The notes under the pieces: model-generated
Seen by the model: the letters and a program-made list of their open reading frames with translations, nothing else
Told to the model about the DNA's origin: nothing
Database searches by the model: none
Program-made: the position numbers and the translations under genes
DNA from: Anaerotignum sp.
GTDB taxonomy: Bacteria > Bacillota > Clostridia > Lachnospirales > Anaerotignaceae
DNA length: 64,000 nt
NCBI GenBank assembly: GCA_020024455.1
Contig: JAHHTU010000003.1
Coordinates: 79,806-143,805 of the forward strand
Reading direction: 5' to 3'
Shown here: in pieces, positions 18,012 to 27,646 of the stretch
Numbering within the stretch: the stretch's first letter is position 1
Layout: every line of letters starts with the position of its first letter

Positions 18012-20642
18012 TTAGCCCAACTGCAACAGACGTTCTTCCACCTGTGCCAGAATCGCTTTGTATTTTTCGCCCTTTGCCTTTTCTTCATCAATGACGTTTT
18101 GAGGTGCCTTTGCTACAAATCCCTGATTTGCGAGTTTCTTTTCCACACGCTCAATCTCTTTGAGCATTTTTTCTTTCTCTTTATTCAGTCTTTCTCGTTC
18201 TTTATCCAAATCCACCAACTCTGCCAAAGGCATATAAATGGTAACATTGGTTGCCACAACAGATACAGCATCTGCACCAATTCCAGCTTTATCTGCCTGA
18301 ACTGTCACTTCGCTTGCATGTGCCAGTGTCTTAAAGAACACCTTACTGTTTTCAAATATGGTACGTACATCCTCTTTGTCAGAAACAACGAATACCTGTA
18401 CTTTTTTAGAAGGTGCAACATTCATTTCTGCACGGATGTTTCGGATATTGCGTACACTTTCTTTGATCAAATCAATTTCTGTTTCGTTTTCTACATAGTT
18501 CCATTCTTCTTTATATACAGGCCAAGAAGAAATCATAATGCTTTCTTCTTCCTCTTGAATATGCTGGAATAGCTCCTCTGTAATGAACGGCATGAAAGGA
18601 TGCAGCATTTTCAGCGCATTGATGAGCACATTCTTCAATGTCCAAAGCGCTGCTTCTCTTGTGCTATCCTCTTTGTTATACAAACGAGGTTTTACCATTT
18701 CAATATACCAGTCACAATATTCATCCCAAAGGAAATCATATACCTTCTGTACCGCAAGCCCCAGTTCGTAATTTTCCAGATTTTCAGAAACCTCTTTTGC
18801 CAGTGTATTGACCTTGGAAAGAATCCATTTATCTGCGGAAGTCAGCATCAACAGCTTTGTTTCCTGTTTTTCATCCATATTCATCATGACAAAACGGCTT
18901 GCATTCCAAATCTTATTACAGAAGTTACGGCAATTTTCCAATCTTTCCCAATAGAATCGCATATCATTACCAGGCGCATTACCCGTAATGAGCAACAAAC
19001 GCAGAGGGTCTGCACCATAATCTGCAATTACCGCCAAAGGATCAATACCATTGCCCAGAGATTTAGAGAATTTTCTACCCTGGTCATCACGAATCAAACC
19101 ATGAATCAGTACATCTTGGAATGGTGGTTCATGCATATTTTCCATTGCAGAAAATACCATACGCACAACCCAGAAGAAAATAATATCATACCCAGTGATT
19201 AGTGTGCTGGTTGGATAGAAATGCTTCAAGTCTTCTGTATCATTGGGCCAACCCAGTGTGGAGAATGGCCATAAGGCAGAGCTGAACCATGTATCCAGTG
19301 TATCCTCGTCCTGATGCAATTTCTTACAGCCGCATTTTTCACAGCTTTCAGGAGCCTGCTTGCTGATGGTAATATGTCCACATTCATCACAATAGTATGC
19401 CGGAATACGATGTCCCCACCACAGCTGTCTGGAAATACACCAGTCACGGATATTTTCCAGCCAATGCATATACACTTTGCCAAAACGATCTGGAACAAAT
19501 CGCAGCTGCTTGTTTTCATATACTTCCATTGCAGGTTTTGCCAGTTCATCCATACGTACAAACCATTGCAGCTTTATCATGGGTTCAATGGCTACATTAC
19601 ATCTTTCATGGCAACCAACAGCATGTGTAATATCTTCGATTTCTACAAGATAGCCTTCTTTTTTCAGTTCTTCTACCACAGCTTTTCTTGCATCCATACG
19701 ATCCATACCTGCATACTTTCCTGCATTTTCATTCATCGTACCATCGTCATTCATCACATTGACATGAGGTAAATCATGACGCAGACCAACTTCAAAGTCA
19801 TTGGGATCATGTGCAGGTGTAATCTTTACCACACCTGTACCAAATTCTCGATCTACATATTCATCTGCAATAATCGGAATCTCTTTATTCATCAATGGCA
19901 GAATACAGGTTTTTCCAATCAAATGCTGATATCTTTCATCTTCCGGATGTACTGCTACCGCTACGTCACCCATCATGGTTTCCGGACGTGTTGTGGCAAG
20001 ACGCAGTTTTTCATCCGAGCCAACAATCGGATAATTGATGTGATAGAAATGTCCTTCTGTTTCTATATGATTGACTTCTGCATCGGAAATGGTTGTCTGA
20101 CATTTGGGGCACCAGTTGATGATTTTTTCACCACGATAGATATACCCTTTTTCATACAGACGGCAGAACACCTCTAATACAGCATCAGAGCATCCCTCAT
20201 CCATGGTAAAACGTACACGATCCCAGTCACAAGAGCAGCCCAGCTTGCGCAGCTGATTGAGTATAATGCCTCCGTATTCTTCTTTCCAGTCCCATGCACG
20301 CTGCAAGAAGCCTTCACGACCAACATCTTCTTTGGAAAGACCTTCGCTTGCCATTTTTTGTACCACTTTTAATTCTGTGGAAATACTTGCGTGGTCAATA
20401 CCCGGTACCCAAAGTGCATTATACCCAGACATTCTTTTCCAACGAATCAAAATATCCTGCATGGTATTATCCAGTGCATGTCCCATATGCAGCTGCCCTG
20501 TGATATTCGGAGGGGGCATAACGATACAATAGGGTTTCTTCGTTTTATCAATCTTTGTATGGAAGTACTTTTTGTCCATCCACATTGCATATAGACGATC
20601 CTCAACCGATTTGGGATCAAAATTTTTTGCCAGTTCTTTCAC
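18012..20642 (-). CDS. valS: Valyl-tRNA synthetase
   Basis: 876 residues, full length. Class I signatures: HMGHAL near residue 52 in PPPNITGQLHMGHA and KFSKSLGN near 520. The editing domain is present (TTRPETMMGDVAVAV) and a C-terminal coiled-coil arm ends the protein (LDKERERLNKEKEKMLKEIER). It charges tRNA-Val with valine. It sits alone behind a T-box leader, so its expression rises when tRNA-Val is uncharged. Confidence 0.98.
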   Translation of the reverse strand: MKELAKNFDPKSVEDRLYAMWMDKKYFHTKIDKTKKPYCIVMPPPNITGQLHMGHALDNTMQDILIRWKRMSGYNALWVPGIDHASISTELKVVQKMASEGLSKEDVGREGFLQRAWDWKEEYGGIILNQLRKLGCSCDWDRVRFTMDEGCSDAVLEVFCRLYEKGYIYRGEKIINWCPKCQTTISDAEVNHIETEGHFYHINYPIVGSDEKLRLATTRPETMMGDVAVAVHPEDERYQHLIGKTCILPLMNKEIPIIADEYVDREFGTGVVKITPAHDPNDFEVGLRHDLPHVNVMNDDGTMNENAGKYAGMDRMDARKAVVEELKKEGYLVEIEDITHAVGCHERCNVAIEPMIKLQWFVRMDELAKPAMEVYENKQLRFVPDRFGKVYMHWLENIRDWCISRQLWWGHRIPAYYCDECGHITISKQAPESCEKCGCKKLHQDEDTLDTWFSSALWPFSTLGWPNDTEDLKHFYPTSTLITGYDIIFFWVVRMVFSAMENMHEPPFQDVLIHGLIRDDQGRKFSKSLGNGIDPLAVIADYGADPLRLLLITGNAPGNDMRFYWERLENCRNFCNKIWNASRFVMMNMDEKQETKLLMLTSADKWILSKVNTLAKEVSENLENYELGLAVQKVYDFLWDEYCDWYIEMVKPRLYNKEDSTREAALWTLKNVLINALKMLHPFMPFITEELFQHIQEEEESIMISSWPVYKEEWNYVENETEIDLIKESVRNIRNIRAEMNVAPSKKVQVFVVSDKEDVRTIFENSKVFFKTLAHASEVTVQADKAGIGADAVSVVATNVTIYMPLAELVDLDKERERLNKEKEKMLKEIERVEKKLANQGFVAKAPQNVIDEEKAKGEKYKAILAQVEERLLQLG

Positions 20643-20705
20643 GCTTTTTCCTCCTTCATGTGATTACAGCATCTGCTTGTATTGCATACCGATGCCATGG
20701 TCTAA

Positions 20706-20742
20706 TAAAAAAAAGTGTCCGCCACAAAAAGGACGAACACTC
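20706..20742 (-). terminator. Regulated terminator of the valS T-box
   Basis: Stem AGTGTTCGTCC / GGCGGACACT followed by eight T on the minus strand. Its 5' arm follows the T-box core directly, as needed for the switch. Confidence 0.85.
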
Positions 20743-21006
20743 GCGATACCACCTTCATTCCCACTGCTTGCACAGCGGACACTCAAAGACCGATAACGAG
20801 ATCAACCGTTTCTGCTTACTTTTTCTTTTCAGCAGAACAACTCCAAAGCTACCTTCTGTACATACTCTCTGAAAAAGCCTTACACCCTATGGGCTTTTCT
20901 CTCTGACAGCAGTTTTGTACATACTCCTCTTTTTCATAGTCTTTTACTTTTTAATCAAACATCAATCCAATTCAAACAAAGCCAAACGGTTGGTGTTTTC
21001 TTATAG
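20706..21006 (-). promoter_or_regulatory. T-box riboswitch leader of valS
   Basis: The minus strand carries the T-box core GGTGGTATCGCGA (20741-20753) that pairs with the uncharged tRNA acceptor end. Before it, stem I has AGAGAG motifs and an AGTA / GAAGGTAGC internal loop in which GTA (20850-20852) is the likely valine specifier codon. The terminator (20706-20742) follows the core. Uncharged tRNA-Val is expected to stabilise the antiterminator. The exact specifier is read by eye. Confidence 0.9.
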
Positions 21007-21012
21007 TTCAAG

Positions 21013-21041
21013 ATTTTATTCAATCTATCCAATTTTGTCAA
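21013..21041 (-). promoter_or_regulatory. Promoter of the valS leader
   Basis: TTGACA (21036-21041), a 17-base spacer and TAAAAT (21013-21018), placed just after the ftsW stop. I see no clear terminator between ftsW and this promoter. Confidence 0.8.
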
Positions 21042-21055
21042 GGTCTTTTTCTAAA

Positions 21056-22216
21056 TTATTCTGTATTCTTCATATCTTGCGGATATTTTGAAATATTGAG
21101 CAAAATACCCATCATCGCCATAGTTACCAAAAGTGCCGTACCACCATAGCTGATAAACGGAAGCGGCTGTCCGGTATTTGGTATGGTGTTGGTTACAACG
21201 CCAATGTTAATCAACGACTGAAATCCAACAGAAGCTGTGATACCGGTTGCCACAGACATACCAAAATTATCTCTGGCATTGATTGCAATACGTATTCCAC
21301 GCCATACCAATACAGCAAACAAAGTAATGACCATTACTGCACCTACAATCCCAAGTTCTTCACAAATAATTGCAAATATAATATCATTATGTGCTTCCGG
21401 AATAAATGTTTTTTGGCGACTTTGTCCCAAGCCGACACCAAACAGGCCACCGGATGCCACTGCATATAGCGACTGAATGGTCTGGAAACCGGAAAATGTT
21501 GGATCCGCCCAAGGATCTAACCATGCTGTAATACGTGTCAAACGATATCGAAACTGCGGCAATATGACCAATATACCGCCTATCGGAATCAATACTGCTG
21601 CGCCTGCAATAAAGTACCAAATTCTGGGACTGGATACGAACAAAATCGTTAAGCCAACCAAAAGCAACAAAAGCGCCGTAGAAAAGTTTGTCAAAGCAAT
21701 CAAACCAACGGGCAATGCCAAAATTGCAAACGCCCGCAAAAAACCATTCAGGTGCCCCAATTCCTTACGCCGATTCATGATGTACAATGACAAAAACAAT
21801 ATTACCGCAACCTTTGAAAATTCCGAAGGCTGAAACTGTATGGAACCAATTTCAATCCAGCGTACCTGCCCCTTTTTTTTAGAACCGATAAACGGCAGTA
21901 TACACAACAAAAGATTGGAACCCCAATATGCAATTGGTGCAATTTTTTTCCAAAACTGATAGGGGATGTTCATGGTAAAAATCATTGCTACTGTTCCCAA
22001 AACTGCCCAAAGCCCCTGACGTTTGAGGTAATAGAACATATCAAAATTAAATTTTTTGCTGGACATAGTAGAATAATAACTTGCACTGCAAATCATCACA
22101 ATTCCGAAAAGAACCAGTGTCAATACCACAAACAGCAATCCAAAATCATAAGTATCGGAAATCATACGCCTTTTTTTTCTTCTTTTCATTGATTGGTTAT
22201 ATCCCGTTTGTTTCAT
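21056..22216 (-). CDS. ftsW: FtsW/SEDS peptidoglycan glycosyltransferase
   Basis: 386 residues with about ten hydrophobic segments after a basic N-terminus (KRRKKRR). SEDS-family landmarks are QPSEFSKVAVIL and the C-terminal PFISYGGTALL. It polymerises lipid II glycan strands at the septum together with a class B PBP. It is the last gene of the dcw cluster here, as in many clostridia. FtsW rather than RodA is chosen from this position. Confidence 0.92.
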   Translation of the reverse strand: MKQTGYNQSMKRRKKRRMISDTYDFGLLFVVLTLVLFGIVMICSASYYSTMSSKKFNFDMFYYLKRQGLWAVLGTVAMIFTMNIPYQFWKKIAPIAYWGSNLLLCILPFIGSKKKGQVRWIEIGSIQFQPSEFSKVAVILFLSLYIMNRRKELGHLNGFLRAFAILALPVGLIALTNFSTALLLLLVGLTILFVSSPRIWYFIAGAAVLIPIGGILVILPQFRYRLTRITAWLDPWADPTFSGFQTIQSLYAVASGGLFGVGLGQSRQKTFIPEAHNDIIFAIICEELGIVGAVMVITLFAVLVWRGIRIAINARDNFGMSVATGITASVGFQSLINIGVVTNTIPNTGQPLPFISYGGTALLVTMAMMGILLNISKYPQDMKNTE

Positions 22217-22316
22217 TTCTCCACCTCATCTTACTTGAGATTTCTCCATAAGAAAATGTATGGCATGCGCTTTTCTTGGAAAAACGATGCCATCCCATTT
22301 TACTTTTGGCACTTCC

Positions 22317-23678
22317 TTATTTTTGCAAAAAAGACCGCACCTGTTCTTTGAACAAATCGCCTCTCTGCTCATAATTATCAAACATACCCCAGCTTGCACA
22401 TGCAGGAGAAAGCAATACACAGTCACCTGTTTGCGCTTTTTCACGACAGAGATTGACTGCGTCTGAAAAAGTTTCACATTCAGAAATTGCAGTAAAACCA
22501 AATTTTTCTGCAGAGGCACGAATTTGCGGTGCAGTAACACCAATCAGCACCAGATGCTTAACTCTGCCTGCAAAGAGCTTCGTCCAATCATCAAAGGATA
22601 CACCCTTATCATAGCCGCCACCAATGAGTACAATCGGCTTTTGCATAGCCAAAATTGCACGAATAGAGGCATCTGTATTGGTTCCCTTAGAATCGTTATA
22701 ATAATCCACACCATCTACCGTTGCCACATATTCAATACGATGTGCAACTCCCGCAAAGCTACGCAGAACATTACGAATGATATCCAAATCTATCCCAGCG
22801 CATATTCCCATTGCAGCCGCCGCCATAACATTCTCGTAGTTATGCACGCCCAACAGCTGTAATTCATCCACAGAAACCAGCTTTTCAGAAATCCCCTGCC
22901 ATTTTACAATCATATCTTTGCCATCCAGATAAATTCCTTCCTCCAGCGGTGCTGCACTACTAAAGAAAAATACCTTTGCTTTGGTATGATCTGCCATTTT
23001 GCGGCATACATCATCCATGTGGTTCAATATACAGAAATCCTCTGCTGTCTGTTTGGCAAACACACGCTCTTTCATCGCAATATAGACTTCCATTGTTTTA
23101 TGGCGATTCAAATGATCCGGAGTAATATTCAAAACTGCACTGATTTTTGGATGAAATTCCTTTGCTTTTTCCATCTGAAAGCTGCTGATTTCCGCAACAA
23201 CCCAGTCGTTTTCTGTTAGCTGTGCAACCTTTTCGCTGTAAGGAATTCCGATATTTCCCACAACGGCTGTATGAGGATAAACCGCTTTCATAATTTCCCC
23301 TGTCAATGTCGTTGTAGTTGTTTTGCCATTGGTACCTGTGATGGCAATGATGGGGCAAGCAGTTTCACGATATGCGAGCTCCACTTCACTGATTACACAA
23401 ACACCTGCCTGTTCTGCTTTCGTAATAAACGGCAAATCGCAGGGGATACCCGGACTTAATACCATCAAGTCCTGTTTTTCTGCAATATCATCGGGATTTT
23501 TGCCTGTATAAAGCACGATCCCTTCTTTTTCCAAAGTCAGTGCCTCCTCTGGCACAGCTTCACGCACTTTCATATCCTGCAATGTTACCTCTGCACCCAA
23601 ACGATGCAGCAATTTTGCTGCTGAAATGCCACTTTTTGCCATGCCACATACCAAAGCTTTTTTTCCTGTATAATCCAT
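22317..23678 (-). CDS. murD: UDP-N-acetylmuramoylalanine--D-glutamate ligase
   Basis: 453 residues. ATP-binding loop GTNGKTTTT near residue 113; Mur ligase central domain with HLNRHKTMEVY; C-terminal domain with DYYNDSKGTNTDA. It adds D-glutamate to UDP-MurNAc-L-Ala in the cytoplasm. It starts 17 bases after mraY. A 100-base gap precedes ftsW. Confidence 0.97.
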   Translation of the reverse strand: MDYTGKKALVCGMAKSGISAAKLLHRLGAEVTLQDMKVREAVPEEALTLEKEGIVLYTGKNPDDIAEKQDLMVLSPGIPCDLPFITKAEQAGVCVISEVELAYRETACPIIAITGTNGKTTTTTLTGEIMKAVYPHTAVVGNIGIPYSEKVAQLTENDWVVAEISSFQMEKAKEFHPKISAVLNITPDHLNRHKTMEVYIAMKERVFAKQTAEDFCILNHMDDVCRKMADHTKAKVFFFSSAAPLEEGIYLDGKDMIVKWQGISEKLVSVDELQLLGVHNYENVMAAAAMGICAGIDLDIIRNVLRSFAGVAHRIEYVATVDGVDYYNDSKGTNTDASIRAILAMQKPIVLIGGGYDKGVSFDDWTKLFAGRVKHLVLIGVTAPQIRASAEKFGFTAISECETFSDAVNLCREKAQTGDCVLLSPACASWGMFDNYEQRGDLFKEQVRSFLQK

Positions 23679-23695
23679 ACCGATCCTTCTTTCTG

Positions 23696-24682
23696 TTAAA
23701 ACATATATTTACAACCCAAAAAGCCAATCAAGCACAGCAAAGCCGTTGCCACATAGAACAATGTCACTACCTTTGTTTCTCTCCATCCGCACTGTTCCAA
23801 ATGGTGATGGAAGGGCGCCATCTTAAACAATCTTCTGCCTTCTCCATATTTACGCTTTGTCATCTTAAACCAGCCAACCTGAAGCATGACTGTTAAGGAT
23901 TCCCAAAGATAAATAAAGCCTACAATGACAATGAAAATCGGCATTTTCAGTATAAATGCAGTTGCTGCCACAAATCCGCCCAGCGCCAGAGAACCGGTAT
24001 CGCCCATAAAAACCTTTGCCGGATATGCATTGAATATCAAAAATGCCAGCAATGCGCCTACAATTGCTCCACAAATGGGTGAAATCATACTGCCGGATGC
24101 CCATGATACAATCATAAAAAATGCTGCAACTATTAATGTCACACCGCCTGCCAAGCCATCCAAGCCATCTGTCAGATTGACGCCATTGACCGTACCCAAT
24201 ACCGCAATAAATACAAAGGGAATAAACAAAATACCCAAATCCAATTCCATACCATTGGTAAAAGGAATGTAGATCGCCCTCATGCTATCATGCTGCATCA
24301 AATACCAACAGAATATTGCTGTTACAATCAATTGCAATGCGAGCTTTTGCCATGCACGCAAACCCAAGGAGCGTTTTTTTACCACCTTGATATAATCATC
24401 CAAAAAGCCAATGACCCCATAACATACAGTCATCAGTACAATTGCTATGCCATCCATATTCCCTTTCAGGAAAAAGAAGGCTGCAACCAAAAATGCCATC
24501 AAAAATGCAATCCCACCCATGGTAGGTGTTCCTTGTTTTTGCAGATGTGTCTGTGGTCCATCATCTCGTACATTTTGCCCGAATTTCATTTTATGCAGCA
24601 CCGGAATCCAGATCGGACATAGTATGACACCAATAACAAATGATATGAGTATGGCATAAATCGCCTGTTCCAAAGAACCCAC
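23696..24682 (-). CDS. mraY: Phospho-N-acetylmuramoyl-pentapeptide transferase
   Basis: 328 residues, about ten membrane segments. Catalytic aspartates lie in FLDDYIKV and NLTDGLDGLAGG; the conserved HHHLEQCG loop is near the C-terminus. It transfers phospho-MurNAc-pentapeptide to undecaprenyl phosphate to form lipid I. It starts at GTG, two bases after the murF stop, with GGAGTG upstream inside the murF end. Confidence 0.97.
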   Translation of the reverse strand: MGSLEQAIYAILISFVIGVILCPIWIPVLHKMKFGQNVRDDGPQTHLQKQGTPTMGGIAFLMAFLVAAFFFLKGNMDGIAIVLMTVCYGVIGFLDDYIKVVKKRSLGLRAWQKLALQLIVTAIFCWYLMQHDSMRAIYIPFTNGMELDLGILFIPFVFIAVLGTVNGVNLTDGLDGLAGGVTLIVAAFFMIVSWASGSMISPICGAIVGALLAFLIFNAYPAKVFMGDTGSLALGGFVAATAFILKMPIFIVIVGFIYLWESLTVMLQVGWFKMTKRKYGEGRRLFKMAPFHHHLEQCGWRETKVVTLFYVATALLCLIGFLGCKYMF

Positions 24683-24683
24683 T

Positions 24684-26060
24684 TTATTTCACTCCTTGTA
24701 ATTTCTCTACTGTTTTTTCAAATTGCATACTGTGAGAAGCTTTTAACAAAACGGTATCTCCCTTTTGAATCATGGAAAGCCCATCTTCCCAGAACGCTTC
24801 TTGTGTATCATAACAGAATACCTCCTGCAAGCCGTTGGATTTTGCACCCTCTGCCATACACGCTGCATATCTGCCGATACAAATCAGCAAATCAATCTGT
24901 TTTTTTCCTGCATATGCACCTACATCTTCATGCATCTGCGGTGCATAATCTCCCAGCTCTCCCATAAAGCCCAAAACAGCTACTTTTCTGCCTTCTGCCT
25001 GTTTCAGAATATCCAATCCTGCTTTTGCAGAAACGGGGTTGGAATTGTAAACATCATTCAAAAGTGTAATGCCTGTATCCAGTCGCATCAATGTCATACG
25101 ATTTTTTGTTGGTACATACTGTTCGATCCCATCATGAATCTGCTCTAATGTCAGACCAAGTTCCAAACCTACCGCAACTGCGGAAAGCGCATTGCTGACC
25201 ATATGCACCCCCGGCATGGGAATCGTCACATCTGTTTGCCCCAAAGGTGTATGAATGGTACATTTTGTCTGTGTTAGACCAGCGGATACAATATTGTCTG
25301 CATAAAGCCCTTTATGATTTTCCACACCAAACCAACGCACCTGCGGTTTGAGCTTTCCTTCTGTTGTCAAAAGCATATCGTTGTCCGCATTCAAAATAGC
25401 AATTCCATTTTCATCCATAAAATCAAAAAGCTCACATTTTGCTTTTAAGATACCTTCTCTGCTGCCCAAAAATTCAATATGTGCCACACCAACATTGGAA
25501 ATCAAACCAATATCTGGGCGCACCACATCCACCAAACGATGAATCTCCTGAAAATGGTTCATTCCCATTTCAATGACTGCCACTTCATGCGTGTCCTCCA
25601 GTCGAAACAATGTCAAAGGCACCCCAATATCATTGTTATAGTTTCCTTGTGTCCACAAAACATGATATTTTTGTGACAATACAGAAGCAACCATATCCTT
25701 CGTGGTGGTTTTACCCACACTACCGGTAACACCGACAAACGGAATGTCAAACAGATGGCGATAATACTTTGCCAGCTGCAACAGCGCTTCTCCTGTATTT
25801 TCTACCAAAAGCAATGTGCAGCCATGCTTTGGCTGCATTTTATGCGCAGTAAAACAAACTGGTACGCCCTTTTCCATACAATCGTTAAGAAAACGATGCC
25901 CATCTGTATTTTCTCCACGCAAAGGAACAAATAAGCTGTTTTCTCCCGCTTCTCTGGAATCTTGTGTAACATGACAAATGGTTCTGGACAAATCTCCGCC
26001 GTCTGTCAAAATTTCTGCACCCACTGCTTCTGAAATTTCTCTAATGCTTAGTTTCTTCAT
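24684..26060 (-). CDS. murF: UDP-MurNAc-tripeptide--D-alanyl-D-alanine ligase
   Basis: 458 residues from the ATG at 26060, which overlaps the murE stop (ATGA) and follows AGAGG by 7 bases. ATP loop GSVGKTTTKDM; the conserved NDVYNSNPVSAKAGLDIL follows in the C-terminal domain. It adds D-Ala-D-Ala to complete the muropeptide. Confidence 0.97.
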   Translation of the reverse strand: MKKLSIREISEAVGAEILTDGGDLSRTICHVTQDSREAGENSLFVPLRGENTDGHRFLNDCMEKGVPVCFTAHKMQPKHGCTLLLVENTGEALLQLAKYYRHLFDIPFVGVTGSVGKTTTKDMVASVLSQKYHVLWTQGNYNNDIGVPLTLFRLEDTHEVAVIEMGMNHFQEIHRLVDVVRPDIGLISNVGVAHIEFLGSREGILKAKCELFDFMDENGIAILNADNDMLLTTEGKLKPQVRWFGVENHKGLYADNIVSAGLTQTKCTIHTPLGQTDVTIPMPGVHMVSNALSAVAVGLELGLTLEQIHDGIEQYVPTKNRMTLMRLDTGITLLNDVYNSNPVSAKAGLDILKQAEGRKVAVLGFMGELGDYAPQMHEDVGAYAGKKQIDLLICIGRYAACMAEGAKSNGLQEVFCYDTQEAFWEDGLSMIQKGDTVLLKASHSMQFEKTVEKLQGVK

Positions 26061-27511
26061 AAACAATCCTCTCCAAATGCTTTTCGTACTTCTTCTACAT
26101 CATCAAAGTGAATCGTACCTTCTGGGAAAATCTGATATGTTTCATGCCCTTTTCCTGCAATGAGTATGACATCCCCTTCTTCTGCCAATTCTACCGCCCG
26201 TTGTATTGCCTTGCGGCGGTCTACCTGTCTTTCATAAGGACAACCGGTCTCTTTGGTACCCATTTCCACTTCGTTGATGATTTGCTCAGGGTCTTCTGTA
26301 CGTGGATTATCTGATGTGATGATACAATATCCGGCATTTTTTCCACCAATGCGACCCATAATAGGGCGTTTTGTTTTATCTCGATCACCACCACAACCAA
26401 ATACAGCAATGATTTTTCCTTTTGTAAACTCTGCGGCTGTTTTCAAAACATTTTCCAATCCGTCCGGTGTATGTGCGTAGTCTACTACAGCCTGACAGCC
26501 TTTTTTGCTGCGTACTGTCTGAAAACGTCCGCTTACACCGAATACTGCAAAAAGCCCATCTAAAATATCCTGCATATCCACACCCAGATACAGACATGCA
26601 CCAATGGCACCCAAGGCATTGTATACACTAAAGCGACCTGGCGTATGCAGCTTTACAGGGTAATCAGCATCTTGATATGCCAGTGTGAAGGATGTACCTT
26701 CTGCGGTGATGACGATATTTTCCGCTTTCAAATCAGCCTGTTGATCAATGGCATATGTCATAACGTCCCCTGCTGCGCACTTTGCCATAAAACTTCCTGC
26801 CGCATCATCCAGATTGATGACACTATGCTTGCTGCGCCCAAAAAGCAGACTTTTTGCAATTTTATAATTTTCCATTGTTTTATGATAATCCAAATGATCT
26901 TGTGTCAAATTGGTAAATACTGCCACATCATACACAATGCCATCAACACGGTGTAGATCCAAAGAGTGTGAAGAAACCTCCATCATTACATCTGTTACCT
27001 GCTCCTGCTTCATGCGACGGAGAAGCGCTTGCAGCTCCAAGGACTCCGGTGTAGTACGTTCTGCATGAACAACCGTATCGCCGATTCTATTTTCAATCGT
27101 ACCGATGATACCTGTTTTTCTACCGATACGATTCAATACAGAGCGTACCAAAAATGTGGTTGTTGTTTTGCCATTGGTGCCGGTTACACCCATAACACGC
27201 ATATCTTTTGTGGGATGGCCATAGTAATTGCATGCAAGCACAGCCAATGCCTCACGATTGTTTTTGGTTTGTATCACTGTAATATTCTCGTCAATTCCTT
27301 CAACAGCATGTTCCACCAACAGTGCAATTGCCCCTTTTTCCAGAGCCATTGGGATATATTTGTGTCCGTCTGTTTGAAATCCGGTAATACAGACAAATAC
27401 ATCCCCCTGTGCTACTTTACGGGAATCATACACAGGTGCAAGAATTTCGATATCATCCTTTCCTTGTAGTACCGTATAAGAAACGGATTGCAACAGTTCT
27501 TTTAACTGCAC
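26057..27511 (-). CDS. murE: UDP-MurNAc-L-Ala-D-Glu--meso-diaminopimelate ligase
   Basis: 484 residues from a GTG after AAAGGAGG. ATP loop GTNGKTTTTF near residue 110. The C-terminal substrate motif is DNPRTEDP, typical of enzymes that add meso-diaminopimelate rather than lysine, so the wall is predicted to be DAP-type. It lies between the SpoVD-like PBP and murF. Confidence 0.96.
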   Translation of the reverse strand: MQLKELLQSVSYTVLQGKDDIEILAPVYDSRKVAQGDVFVCITGFQTDGHKYIPMALEKGAIALLVEHAVEGIDENITVIQTKNNREALAVLACNYYGHPTKDMRVMGVTGTNGKTTTTFLVRSVLNRIGRKTGIIGTIENRIGDTVVHAERTTPESLELQALLRRMKQEQVTDVMMEVSSHSLDLHRVDGIVYDVAVFTNLTQDHLDYHKTMENYKIAKSLLFGRSKHSVINLDDAAGSFMAKCAAGDVMTYAIDQQADLKAENIVITAEGTSFTLAYQDADYPVKLHTPGRFSVYNALGAIGACLYLGVDMQDILDGLFAVFGVSGRFQTVRSKKGCQAVVDYAHTPDGLENVLKTAAEFTKGKIIAVFGCGGDRDKTKRPIMGRIGGKNAGYCIITSDNPRTEDPEQIINEVEMGTKETGCPYERQVDRRKAIQRAVELAEEGDVILIAGKGHETYQIFPEGTIHFDDVEEVRKAFGEDCL

Positions 27512-27646
27512 AGTGTGTTCCTCCTTTACAACAAATATCCTATCGTTTGTTTTTTCTATTCATCAAATATTTATTATACCATAGAAATACATACAGAACA
27601 GCAAAACAAAAAATTTTTTTATATTTCCTTTTGACAAGATACATTT

